Shown here: positions 1 through 7,352 of the stretch, piece after piece | Position numbering within the stretch: position 1 is the first letter of the stretch | How the letters are laid out: each line of letters begins with the position of its first letter | From: Sphingobacterium sp. xlx-96 | Lineage (GTDB): Bacteria; Bacteroidota; Bacteroidia; Sphingobacteriales; Sphingobacteriaceae | Reading direction: 5' to 3' | Length of the DNA: 64,000 nt | Assembly (NCBI RefSeq): GCF_011007365.1 | Contig: NZ_WFKM01000017.1 | Span: 16,872-80,871 of the forward strand | The notes under the pieces: generated by a model | Told to the model about the DNA's origin: nothing | Databases searched by the model: none | The model's input: only the letters and a program-made list of their open reading frames with translations | Made by a program: the position numbers and the translations under genes

Positions 1-316
1 GGCCTATTCGGTCATAAATCCCTATAGCCTGTGCATGATTGTCTGCAAAAGCTTTTGCCTGTTGGTGACAACTGCCACAGGATATGGTATTGTTGCTGCT
101 TAGCTTTTTTTCATGAAAGAGCTTTTTGCCCAATTCTACACCGTATTTGGTAGGAGGATTTCGGTATACAGCCTCATTTAAAGCAGGAAAACCTTTAGGG
201 GTAGCGAGCTGTATCTTTGGGTTGTCGATAATTGCTTTTTTATCTGAGTTTTCGCGACTACAGGCTACAGTTAGTACTAGTAGTGACGAAATGAGAATGC
301 CAATTAACTTTTTCAT
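1..316 (-). CDS. MbnH/MauG-like di-haem cytochrome c peroxidase, N-terminal part (cut by window edge)
   Basis: Only the first 105 codons are inside the window. The reading frame starts at an ATG whose A is at 316. It encodes a lipoprotein signal with lipobox ending at Cys19 (LTVAC), and then a c-type haem motif CGSCH at residues 80-84. The text around it (TKYGVELGKKLFHE, then NTISCGSCHQQAKAF) is typical of the N-terminal haem domain of bacterial di-haem peroxidases of the CcpA/MauG family. The gene follows an MbnP-like gene by about 60 bp on the same strand. In methanobactin-type operons the partner MbnH oxidises a tryptophan of MbnP, so that role is inferred here. The second haem site lies outside the window. 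Confidence 0.85.
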   Translation of the reverse strand, partial: MKKLIGILISSLLVLTVACSRENSDKKAIIDNPKIQLATPKGFPALNEAVYRNPPTKYGVELGKKLFHEKKLSSNNTISCGSCHQQAKAFADNHAQAIGIYDRIG

Positions 317-379
317 GATTTGTAAAGTAAAAGGGGAGTGCACTATAGACGATAGGACGCTCCCGCTTGTAGGTGTGAT

Positions 380-1234
380 TTATTTTTTTACACTGATGAT
401 AGAGAATATTCCTGATTGGTCTGAATCCCCGTTGCCACCGAGATTGTTTACAAATTCGACCATTCCATCGGCACTGTGAATGCTAGGTGTAGCATTTCCA
501 GCACCTAATTTGATTGCTTTAGTTTTTCCGCTCAATAGTTTGTCAAAATCAGCACGGATGTTGATGATCGGTGATCCTTTGCCGACAAAAGCTGTTTCGG
601 GTAGGGAGAGATTAATATCCCTATAGGCATTTACACCGGGTATGTAGGTTGAAGGATCTTCTTGTTTGCCATTCAAAGTACTGCCTGTGTGAATAGAAAG
701 TGTTTTTTTGTCTGTATCATAGAATCCTTCGATTTTGGTGAAACGGTACCCCGTACCCCATTCCCACATCATCTCCGTATCGTTGGCGCCCGCTGCTGCA
801 TAAAACTGAGGAAAGCGTACTTGATCAAGGGTGTTTAATTCCGGTTTGACACCAAGTCCGAATTTTAGTCCTTTGTAATCTCCAGAAGGGATGTTGGACA
901 GTACATATTCTAAGCTGGCTGCTTTGGAGTGATCGATCACCCTAGCGCCATTGTCCAGGTCATTTATGTTATACGGTACCTCTTGGTCATCGGTTTTGAT
1001 TAATCTTATATTGCTGATGACATACTTTAATTCGGAAAACTGATGTGTTTGGTTTTCAGATGATATATTGACTGTAGCGGTGGAGGAGTTCTTGTCACCA
1101 AGTACAATAGCTTTCTCTTTAAATGTATTCTCAAAGCGCAAAGTTAGATTGTTCGAGGAAGGCTCATTCTTGTTGCACGAAATCAATGCTACCGAAATTA
1201 AAGATGCAAATAAGAGGTTTGTTAAATTTTTCAT
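380..1234 (-). CDS. MbnP-like copper-binding lipoprotein
   Basis: Predicted 284-aa lipoprotein with signal peptide and lipobox ending at Cys20 (VALISC). The body resembles MbnP family proteins: a beta-rich start (LTLRFENTF), the block HQFSELKYVISNIRL around residues 64-78, IPSGDYKGLKFGLGV near 115-129, and MMWEWGTGYRF with Trp157 and Trp159. A tryptophan in MbnP is converted to kynurenine by the partner MbnH in methanobactin systems; which Trp is used here is unknown. The start at 1234 fits the signal peptide. An ATG two codons upstream (1240) is an alternative, and the much longer open frame upstream is only overlap with the receptor gene. The gene lies between the TonB receptor and the MbnH-like gene, same strand, with short gaps. 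Confidence 0.83.
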   Translation of the reverse strand: MKNLTNLLFASLISVALISCNKNEPSSNNLTLRFENTFKEKAIVLGDKNSSTATVNISSENQTHQFSELKYVISNIRLIKTDDQEVPYNINDLDNGARVIDHSKAASLEYVLSNIPSGDYKGLKFGLGVKPELNTLDQVRFPQFYAAAGANDTEMMWEWGTGYRFTKIEGFYDTDKKTLSIHTGSTLNGKQEDPSTYIPGVNAYRDINLSLPETAFVGKGSPIINIRADFDKLLSGKTKAIKLGAGNATPSIHSADGMVEFVNNLGGNGDSDQSGIFSIISVKK

Positions 1235-1260
1235 TGTCATTTGTTTTTTAATAGTTTTTT

Positions 1261-3249
1261 TTAAAAATTGATTTTTGCGGAGGTGAAGATATTTCTTCCC
1301 ATCCGTGGGATATTGCCCCAGTCGGCATATGTACTGTAATACGCGTTTAAGAGATTTTCGGCGCCAACCTGTAATGTGATTTTGAGGTTTCGGATGGGTA
1401 GAATGTAATCGGCCGACATATTCCAAATGCAGTATGCCGGAGTTTTGTCCTCACCATATTCAGGGCTATAATCACGTTGTACGGCGTCTCCTTGAAGTGA
1501 GGTTTGTATTCCAAATCGTTTGTACATGTAATGTAGACTGCTCTGATAAGTCAATGGACGGATAAAAGGTAGATTGCCTCCCTGACCATCAGTGGCCCGG
1601 GCATAGGTCAGGTTTCCTTTCCAGTGCAGATGAGCTAGAATGTCATAGTGTCCGCTTATAGCTGCATTGAATATATTCGCTTGATCCAGAGCTGTATATC
1701 CTTTAACGCCTACCGACTGATAGTTCATGGGGCTTCCCATATTCAATATCTTACCGACGATATAATTCTGAATGTAGAAATAATTAACCTTGGCCTGTAC
1801 GCCCATTCGGTCTGTTTTATATGCTATGCTGGCATTGGTCTCGTACGATATTTCGTTTTTCAGGTTGGGGTTGCCAATGTAATCGTATCGGTCAAAGCTG
1901 TTGTAAATATAGTAACCATAGGCTTCTGATATGGAAGGAGCCCGATGTCCATAACCGGTTCCGGCACTGATTTCGAACTGATTTATCTGGAGGTGATAGC
2001 TGGCATATAAACCTGGTAATATCCGCGTCTTTTGCGGTGGGGCACCAGGGTGAAAAATCCAGTTGAACTCGGCATATTTAGAGTAGTTGTAGTGGACACC
2101 CAAGGAGCCTCCGGCTACAACATGACTGCGTTCTGATAGATTCCAGGAATTATTGTTGGACACCCCGGCAAACCGTGTGGTCACCCAGGGCCAGCTGTAG
2201 GCAAACATGGTTCGCATGCTGCGGTCTTGCGGATACATTCGCATCTCTGCGATAGATAAGTTGTCATATACATTGAGTTGAACCTCCGATGTATAATTGT
2301 CTTTTTTAAGGGCTATCTTAGAAATTAGACCATAGGTGGTGCTCCAGCCCGGCATATCCATATGTACGAGATTCTCGGGGCGTGTGGTGTCATCCATATA
2401 ATGTTCAATGGTATTGAAGTAAACTTTGCTATCCCAAAACTGTATTATACCCTCTTCAAACAACTGTTTGTAGGATGCGGAGGTAATGATGGCACGTGAT
2501 AGCGAGAGGTCCATGGGGAGAGCCGGAAACCCTACGTCTTTGGCTTTGTCGTAGATGGCATCTATACGTATGGCCGAGCGGTCTCCTGTTTTGACTGCGA
2601 AGCCTAAAGAGCTGTTGAACTTATTAAACTGGGAGTGCTTTACTTCTTCATTATTACCATTATAATAGTTTTTTGCATTACGCAAGGAAATGCTGCCTTC
2701 TGCAGTAAACTTCTGACTCGAATAAGAAAGGTCCGCAAGATTGAAGAACTGCTTGTTGTTGAATTCGAATCCCGTCTGATAACTTCCACTTATCTTTTTA
2801 TCGCCACCAAATGCAGTATTTTTACGCTGAAGGTCGATGCTGCCAGCAACGGTTGCTCCGTGTAGGTTTCCTTCCTGTCCAGATTTAATAGTTATGGTAG
2901 ACAGGTTATTGGTCTCGACATAAGAGGTAATCGGATCCATTTTATCGGTACAGGCACCGAATATATGCATACCATCAATGGTAACGGAAGATCGTTCTGA
3001 GCTCATATTGTTGAGCATAGGTTCCCAGGCATAAGCTCCACGTTTGATAAAGCTGATATTCTGAGAGGAGGCAAGAAACTCGTCAACGGTGACGGCCAAT
3101 TTGAGATCTGTTTTTACTTTCTTTTTGACAACGCCCATCACCTTAACCTCTTCGAGTAGCTTGCTGCTGTCTCGGTGTGCTGATATCTCTTGTGAACTGA
3201 CTCTGGTTGTCATTATGATTCCCCAAAGAATAACATGTATCCACCTCAT
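1261..3249 (-). CDS. TonB-dependent outer-membrane receptor, OprC/NosA-like (copper)
   Basis: 662-aa TonB-dependent receptor: plug domain in the first 140 residues, then a 22-strand-type barrel ending in Phe (AKINF). The plug contains IDGMHIFGACTDKMDP, in which Cys100 and Met104 form the CxxxM motif that binds copper in Pseudomonas OprC. A barrel segment HMDMPGW might supply the other His/Met ligands, but that is inference. The plug text HIFGACTDKMDPITSYVE is characteristic of this copper-receptor group and unlike SusC. It starts five bases after the stop of the upstream lipoprotein gene, so the two are cotranscribed. Function: energised uptake of copper or a copper complex across the outer membrane. 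Confidence 0.85.
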   Translation of the reverse strand: MRWIHVILWGIIMTTRVSSQEISAHRDSSKLLEEVKVMGVVKKKVKTDLKLAVTVDEFLASSQNISFIKRGAYAWEPMLNNMSSERSSVTIDGMHIFGACTDKMDPITSYVETNNLSTITIKSGQEGNLHGATVAGSIDLQRKNTAFGGDKKISGSYQTGFEFNNKQFFNLADLSYSSQKFTAEGSISLRNAKNYYNGNNEEVKHSQFNKFNSSLGFAVKTGDRSAIRIDAIYDKAKDVGFPALPMDLSLSRAIITSASYKQLFEEGIIQFWDSKVYFNTIEHYMDDTTRPENLVHMDMPGWSTTYGLISKIALKKDNYTSEVQLNVYDNLSIAEMRMYPQDRSMRTMFAYSWPWVTTRFAGVSNNNSWNLSERSHVVAGGSLGVHYNYSKYAEFNWIFHPGAPPQKTRILPGLYASYHLQINQFEISAGTGYGHRAPSISEAYGYYIYNSFDRYDYIGNPNLKNEISYETNASIAYKTDRMGVQAKVNYFYIQNYIVGKILNMGSPMNYQSVGVKGYTALDQANIFNAAISGHYDILAHLHWKGNLTYARATDGQGGNLPFIRPLTYQSSLHYMYKRFGIQTSLQGDAVQRDYSPEYGEDKTPAYCIWNMSADYILPIRNLKITLQVGAENLLNAYYSTYADWGNIPRMGRNIFTSAKINF

Positions 3250-3254
3250 AGATT

Positions 3255-4181
3255 TTAGAATAAAATATCAATATGTAGTTCGCTTTTTTTGCCCTCGACT
3301 CCAGGCGTGAAATCACTCGGTACGGTAGTTCCTTTAATAACACTTCCATGTTGATTCAATAGAATGAAATTCAATGTCCAGTTACCTGTCATGGTATAAT
3401 TGACCACGCCTTGGTATAATCCATCCTGTCGCTGTATGAGGTCTTGATTGTTGGGGGAGGAATGGTTTCCCATAGAAGGTCCGGGCATTCTTGGATCCAA
3501 TTTCAGGGTGTGCCCTTTGACTTCAGTATAAGCATACTTTGCTGGATTGGGAAAGGGGGATGAAGGGAGTTGATTCGCTTCATTACGCTTATATATGCCT
3601 GCTATTAATTCATTTTCGGCTGCTTTGGGTTTGTGTGGTGCTACCAAAGCGATAACGTAGTCCTCTCCGTCAATTCCGGAAAATTCTGTTATGTTCAGGT
3701 TTTTGTTGTCTTGCTTTTCTACTTGCAGCCTTTGCTGTGCTTTTTGAGTTTGAAGTGCTACAGTAAAGTTGATGTAGAGATCCCAGGTGGCATTTGTGAG
3801 GGTTTGCTCTGTAAATACTATGTACCCTTCGAAATAACGGCCTTCGGGTTTGTAGATCAGCTGGTAGCGATGGGGACAGGAGCTAGGTTCTTGTTGACTA
3901 CGGCTCAGGATGGGGAGCAGCGTCACAGCGGAAACCTCCGCTTTATTGTTTGTGGTGCGGTCTGTTACCTTGACTCTGATCGCATTATATCCCTTGTATA
4001 AGGTGCCATTTAGAGCTTCGAGATGTAAGTTATAATTTCCGCTTTGGATTGTAGTGACTTCTTCAAAATCGCCGCGTCCGGGAACAATAGTATCTATTTC
4101 TGCTTGATAGTCTGTTTTTTCTTTCGTACATGATGTCAGGGCAAAGCAAAGCACTGTTAGAAAAAGTGTAATTTTTTCCAT
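3255..4181 (-). CDS. His/Met-rich lipoprotein with FixH/YtkA-like domains, copper operon
   Basis: 308-aa lipoprotein (lipobox FALTSC near residue 18). Two beta-sandwich-like halves are visible. The first has SGNYNLHLEALNGTLYKGYN and CPHRYQLIYK. The second has DPRMPGPSMGNHSSPNNQD followed by GLYQGVVNYTMTGNWTLNFI. This second block resembles YtkA/FixH-like domains, in which Met and His cluster. The MPxxxMGNHSSP run is a plausible copper site (inference). It sits directly upstream of the OprC-like receptor, so a periplasmic or surface copper-handling role is likely. No enzyme motif is seen. Confidence 0.7.
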   Translation of the reverse strand: MEKITLFLTVLCFALTSCTKEKTDYQAEIDTIVPGRGDFEEVTTIQSGNYNLHLEALNGTLYKGYNAIRVKVTDRTTNNKAEVSAVTLLPILSRSQQEPSSCPHRYQLIYKPEGRYFEGYIVFTEQTLTNATWDLYINFTVALQTQKAQQRLQVEKQDNKNLNITEFSGIDGEDYVIALVAPHKPKAAENELIAGIYKRNEANQLPSSPFPNPAKYAYTEVKGHTLKLDPRMPGPSMGNHSSPNNQDLIQRQDGLYQGVVNYTMTGNWTLNFILLNQHGSVIKGTTVPSDFTPGVEGKKSELHIDILF

Positions 4182-4412
4182 TAGATAATTTTTTATAGTA
4201 ATGCTGCGACTACGTCGAATAATTAGACGCTAGCGACAGTTGTTAAAAGTTAGTTGTGGGAATAGGGGCATAGTATTCTTACATGGACATTTTTGTGGCC
4301 AAGTTATTCCTCGTTAATCTGTCTTCTCGTCTAAGACAAATTAATGCAGGATGAAACCTTCAAAATGATTGATAAAAAGTAAGTATGCAATCTACTCTAT
4401 AAAGAAATAATA

Positions 4413-4781
4413 CTAAGCGAGTGGAGGGTGGAATACCGAAGTGCGGAAAGTAAATGCGTAATTAGTCAAATAAGGAGAAAATAAGCTTATTGTCTTTTCC
4501 TCAGTTTGGGGCTGTGATTGGAAAATAGTGTAATCTTTATGTATGTAGAATGCACTATATTCATAAACTACAAGGTTCTTTTTTGTTTCTTGCTTTTCTT
4601 TTTCTCTTATTTTTTTCATCAACTCACATTGTCCATTACAATGAAGTTGTGGTCTATCTTTGTTAATACATTTGGCCAGATATTCTGGTAGGTGTATCTG
4701 ATACTCCATAGCCATGATACTACGATAGAAAGACTGCAGTGTCAGCGTGGCTAATAAAATGTATGTGCAAAAAAGTTTCAA
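4413..4781 (-). CDS. Small membrane-anchored protein with HCNGQC motif, start of copper operon
   Basis: 122-aa protein with an N-terminal hydrophobic segment (residues 1-20), then YLAKCINKDRPQLHCNGQCELMKKI, a charged linker, and a hydrophilic C-terminus. Small Bacteroidota proteins with a similar HCNGxC core are, as far as I recall, often found next to copper TonB receptors; their function is not known to me. The Cys-His-Cys-Cys cluster could bind a metal. It has its own -7 box at 4815-4822 and lies 231 bases upstream of the lipoprotein gene, with no obvious terminator between, so it may be the operon's first gene. Confidence 0.65.
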   Translation of the reverse strand: MKLFCTYILLATLTLQSFYRSIMAMEYQIHLPEYLAKCINKDRPQLHCNGQCELMKKIREKEKQETKKNLVVYEYSAFYIHKDYTIFQSQPQTEEKTISLFSPYLTNYAFTFRTSVFHPPLA

Positions 4782-4814
4782 AATATTTAGCTCTTTATTA
4801 TGCTAATTGATTTT

Positions 4815-4822
4815 CAAAATTA
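4815..4822 (-). promoter_or_regulatory. -7 box TAATTTTG for the copper operon
   Basis: On the minus strand this reads TAATTTTG, a match to the Bacteroidota -7 consensus TAnnTTTG. It lies 34 bases before the ATG of the 122-aa protein. No good -33 TTTG is seen. Confidence 0.5.
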
Positions 4823-4896
4823 CAGAAAGAATTTTATAAATCGAAGAAACTATAGGAACTTTAATATAATAATCTTTTATTTATAATCGGTTTACA

Positions 4897-4904
4897 TAAA
4901 TTTG
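4897..4904 (+). promoter_or_regulatory. -7 box TAAATTTG upstream of GNAT gene
   Basis: TAAATTTG fits TAnnTTTG. It overlaps a possible TTG start at 4902, so translation more likely begins at ATG 4926, 4929 or 4953. Confidence 0.45.
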
Positions 4905-4925
4905 ATTTTCAACATAATTAATTTA

Positions 4926-5408
4926 ATGATGTTCAAGCAATCTTTGAATTCTATGTATCATTTGGAATTGTTGTCCCCAGGTAATAAGCTTCCTTATAGT
5001 TTACTTTTATTGGCTGATGAGACGCGCTATGCTATCGAAAAATATGTGTTTGATAGTGATGTATATGTACTGAAAGACGAGCGGCGTGAAGTCGCTGTTT
5101 TTTGCCTATACCTTGTAGATAATGAGATTATCGAAATAAAGAATATTGCTGTATGCCGTGAACTGCAAGGCAAAGGATTAGGATCGCTATTGATAGAGAA
5201 GATAATCGAAATTGCACAAGCTAGAGGTTGTAGGCGAGTTATCGTTGGTACAGCGGACTGTGGAGTGGATCAGATTCGATTCTACGAGCGTAATAGTTTT
5301 GTTAAGTATGCTGTGAGAAAGGATTTTTTTATCCATAATTATGAGGAACCTATTGTTGAAAATGGCATCCAACTGCGGGATATGATCATGTTGGAGCGTG
5401 GTTTGTAG
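4926..5408 (+). CDS. GNAT family N-acetyltransferase
   Basis: About 160 aa, a single GNAT domain. The acetyl-CoA pyrophosphate loop is seen as RELQGKGLGSLLIEKII (Q/RxxGxG/A pattern) after the strand EIIEIKNIAVC. The later RFYERNSFVKY matches the FYxxxGF motif with Ser in place of Gly. The substrate cannot be told. The open frame begins at a TTG (4902) inside a promoter-like box, so ATG 4926 was chosen; ATG 4953 (MYHLELL) is also possible. It is divergent from the copper operon and followed by 300 bases without a gene. Confidence 0.8.
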   Translation: MMFKQSLNSMYHLELLSPGNKLPYSLLLLADETRYAIEKYVFDSDVYVLKDERREVAVFCLYLVDNEIIEIKNIAVCRELQGKGLGSLLIEKIIEIAQARGCRRVIVGTADCGVDQIRFYERNSFVKYAVRKDFFIHNYEEPIVENGIQLRDMIMLERGL

Positions 5409-5712
5409 AAAGATAATTAACCTTATATATTTGGTGTCTTCAATATAGTCTATGTAGGTCTACTTGGAGATCATTCGTCTTGACCCTTTTGTTTTCTTTG
5501 TAGACTAGTGTTTTATTCGATCAGGAGATGGCTATCGCTGAAGCTTATTATTGTTTTATAACCCGTGAATAATTTTAGTAACCTGCTAATAGTTGAAATT
5601 AGCAGGTAGCTGCAATGTGGTTTTTTCTACTTAGAATGTGGGAATGATATGCCTTTTTCAGAAGTTATTGTTAAATTAGTATATTTATACTACGTAATTT
5701 AACTTTTTATAT
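5409..5712. other. Intergenic stretch with one inverted repeat
   Basis: 304 bases between the GNAT and NYN genes. A hairpin ACCTGCTAAT/ATTAGCAGGT lies at 5581-5607 and may end the GNAT transcript, although no run of T follows directly. No coding frame is supported. Confidence 0.5.
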
Positions 5713-6471
5713 ATGCAAGATCATAAGCTCGCCGTTTTGATAGACGCTGACAATGTTCCTTATGCGGATGTGAAGGAAATGCTGGAAGAGATATCAAAGA
5801 GCGGTACACCTACTGTGAAGCGAATTTACGGCGATTGGACTAAACCACATCTTTCGGGCTGGAAAAATGTTCTGCTGGATAATGCGATCATTCCTATACA
5901 ACAATATAGTTATACAACTGGTAAGAATTCCTCAGATAGTGCATTGATTATAGATGCTATGGATATTTTATATTCGGAGAAGGTGGATGGCTTTTGTATC
6001 GTATCCAGCGATAGTGACTTTACCCGACTGGCGACACGACTCCGGGAAGCGGGTATGTTGGTAATTGGTCTGGGAGAACGGAAAACTCCGCAGCCGTTTA
6101 TATCCGCTTGTAATAAATTCATCTATATCGAGATCTTAAAGCCTGTTGAAAAAGAAGCAGATGTTAAGACCACCGTTAAATCTGTGGCCAAGGAACTGTC
6201 TAAACCAACTCAAAAGGCTATTGATAAGGTGGATAAGAAAACGGTAACGCTGATCGTTAATAGTGTGGACGATCTTGCTGATGAGACAGGATGGACTTTC
6301 TTGGGGTCGCTGGGAAGTTTTATTTCCAAAAAGAAGCCTGACTTTGACCCGCGTAACTATGGCTTCAACAAGCTTTATGATCTGATTAAATATATAAATA
6401 GATTTGAGATTGATGAAAGGGACTCAGGTGGGCACAAACATGTCAAACACATCTACCTACGATTAAAGTGA
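5713..6471 (+). CDS. NYN-domain (PIN-like) protein with C-terminal OST-HTH/LOTUS domain
   Basis: 252 aa. The N-terminal 140 residues are a LabA-like NYN domain: the acidic positions are seen in AVLIDADNVPY (residues 7-17), SSDSALIIDAMDILY and FCIVSSDSDFTRLA, the pattern expected of a metal-dependent PIN-like ribonuclease. A Lys-rich linker follows. The C-terminal 75 residues (VTLIVNSVDDLADE to KHIYLRL) look like an OST-HTH/LOTUS domain with GSLGSFISKKKPDFDPRNYGF, a fold that binds RNA. The family occurs widely as 'NYN domain-containing protein'; its target RNA is unknown. Confidence 0.88.
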   Translation: MQDHKLAVLIDADNVPYADVKEMLEEISKSGTPTVKRIYGDWTKPHLSGWKNVLLDNAIIPIQQYSYTTGKNSSDSALIIDAMDILYSEKVDGFCIVSSDSDFTRLATRLREAGMLVIGLGERKTPQPFISACNKFIYIEILKPVEKEADVKTTVKSVAKELSKPTQKAIDKVDKKTVTLIVNSVDDLADETGWTFLGSLGSFISKKKPDFDPRNYGFNKLYDLIKYINRFEIDERDSGGHKHVKHIYLRLK

Positions 6472-6503
6472 GTTAAAATTGAAGAGATTATTATCTTTAC
6501 CAA

Positions 6504-6731
6504 ATGCAAGAACAAGCAAATAATCCGCTACATGGAAAAAGACTCGACACGATCATTAATGATTTGGTCGAATATTACGGGTGGGAAGAATTGGGACGTC
6601 GAATTTCTATTCGATGCTTTAATGAAAATCCGAGTGTCAAATCCTCGCTGACTTTTCTCCGCAAGACGCCTTGGGCGAGGGAAAAAGTGGAAGAGCTCTA
6701 TTTGAGAATGCTTAAAAAAAATAACCTTTAA
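6504..6731 (+). CDS. VF530 family DNA-binding-like protein (DUF2132)
   Basis: 75-aa protein matching the VF530 family along its whole length: NNPLHGKRLDTIINDLVEYYGW, then FNENPSVKSSLTFLRKTPWARxKVExLYL. Family members are small helical proteins proposed to bind DNA; no biochemical role is established. It lies 32 bases after the NYN gene, so the two may share a transcript. Confidence 0.88.
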   Translation: MQEQANNPLHGKRLDTIINDLVEYYGWEELGRRISIRCFNENPSVKSSLTFLRKTPWAREKVEELYLRMLKKNNL

Positions 6732-7122
6732 TTATTTTTTTCTTAACTCAAAAACTTATCATTATTATCGTAACACCTATATAATATGCTATCTTATGAG
6801 AAAAAGAGTGTGTTGTAATCCAGTTGAATGCTTGTTGTATAAATAATAGTTAAAAATAAATTAAAATAAGTCAAAACAATTTCTGGTATATTCGTGTTGT
6901 CTGTATTGGAAGCTGCCAGTTTGAAAAAGGAATTATGAAAATAATCGAACTGAGCTATATTTAAATTTTTATACTATTCTAAAACTTAACTTGGGGAGGT
7001 ATGAAAGCCACTGTCGATGTGATAGTGGCTTTCTTTGGGTCTAACCCTGTGGGTTATGATGCCTATGTTCTAAAAGTAAGAAAATGTAGTGCTGTATGAC
7101 GTTGTGTGTGGAAATAAAAAAA
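6732..7122. other. Gene-free stretch with a strong hairpin at 7003-7033
   Basis: No supported gene. A perfect 10-bp inverted repeat GAAAGCCACT/AGTGGCTTTC at 7003-7012 and 7024-7033 has an 11-base loop and is followed by TTTGGG. It could end a + strand transcript. A box TATATTCG near 6887 is one mismatch from the -7 consensus, so a short RNA of about 140 bases is possible but unproven. Confidence 0.4.
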
Positions 7123-7142
7123 AGTCCAACTTTCGTTGGACT
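7123..7142 (-). terminator. Rho-independent terminator of tRNA-Ser
   Basis: AGTCCAAC-TTTC-GTTGGACT hairpin flanked by A-runs on the left and T-runs on the right, so it can work in both directions. It starts 15 bases downstream of the tRNA 3' end. Confidence 0.85.
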
Positions 7143-7156
7143 TTTTTTAGTCTTAG

Positions 7157-7243
7157 CGGAGAGAGTGGGATTCGAACCCACGGTACCGTTTCCAGTACGA
7201 CAGTTTAGCAAACTGTTCCTTTCGGCCACTCAGGCATCTCTCC
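7157..7243 (-). tRNA. tRNA-Ser (anticodon GCU)
   Basis: 87-base tRNA. On the minus strand the acceptor arm GGAGAGA pairs with TCTCTCC, and the discriminator is G. The anticodon loop is TTTGCTAA within the stem CAGTT/AACTG, giving anticodon GCT. A long variable arm (TACTGGAAACGGTA) marks a serine tRNA, and the T arm GTGGGTTCGAATCCCAC is intact. CCA is not encoded. A terminator follows. Confidence 0.97.
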
Positions 7244-7352
7244 CTGTTTCGACAGTGCAAACATAAGGCAAAAAAATCATTTAACAAATTTTAAATGCTG
7301 TTTTTTTGATAATTTTTCGGACGTTGAAATTAACCTGTTGAGATTCATTTAT

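Noticed and set aside
380..1426. Longer N-terminus for the MbnP-like protein
   Set aside because: The added 60 residues are the shadow of the receptor's 3' end, and the lipoprotein signal starts at 1234.
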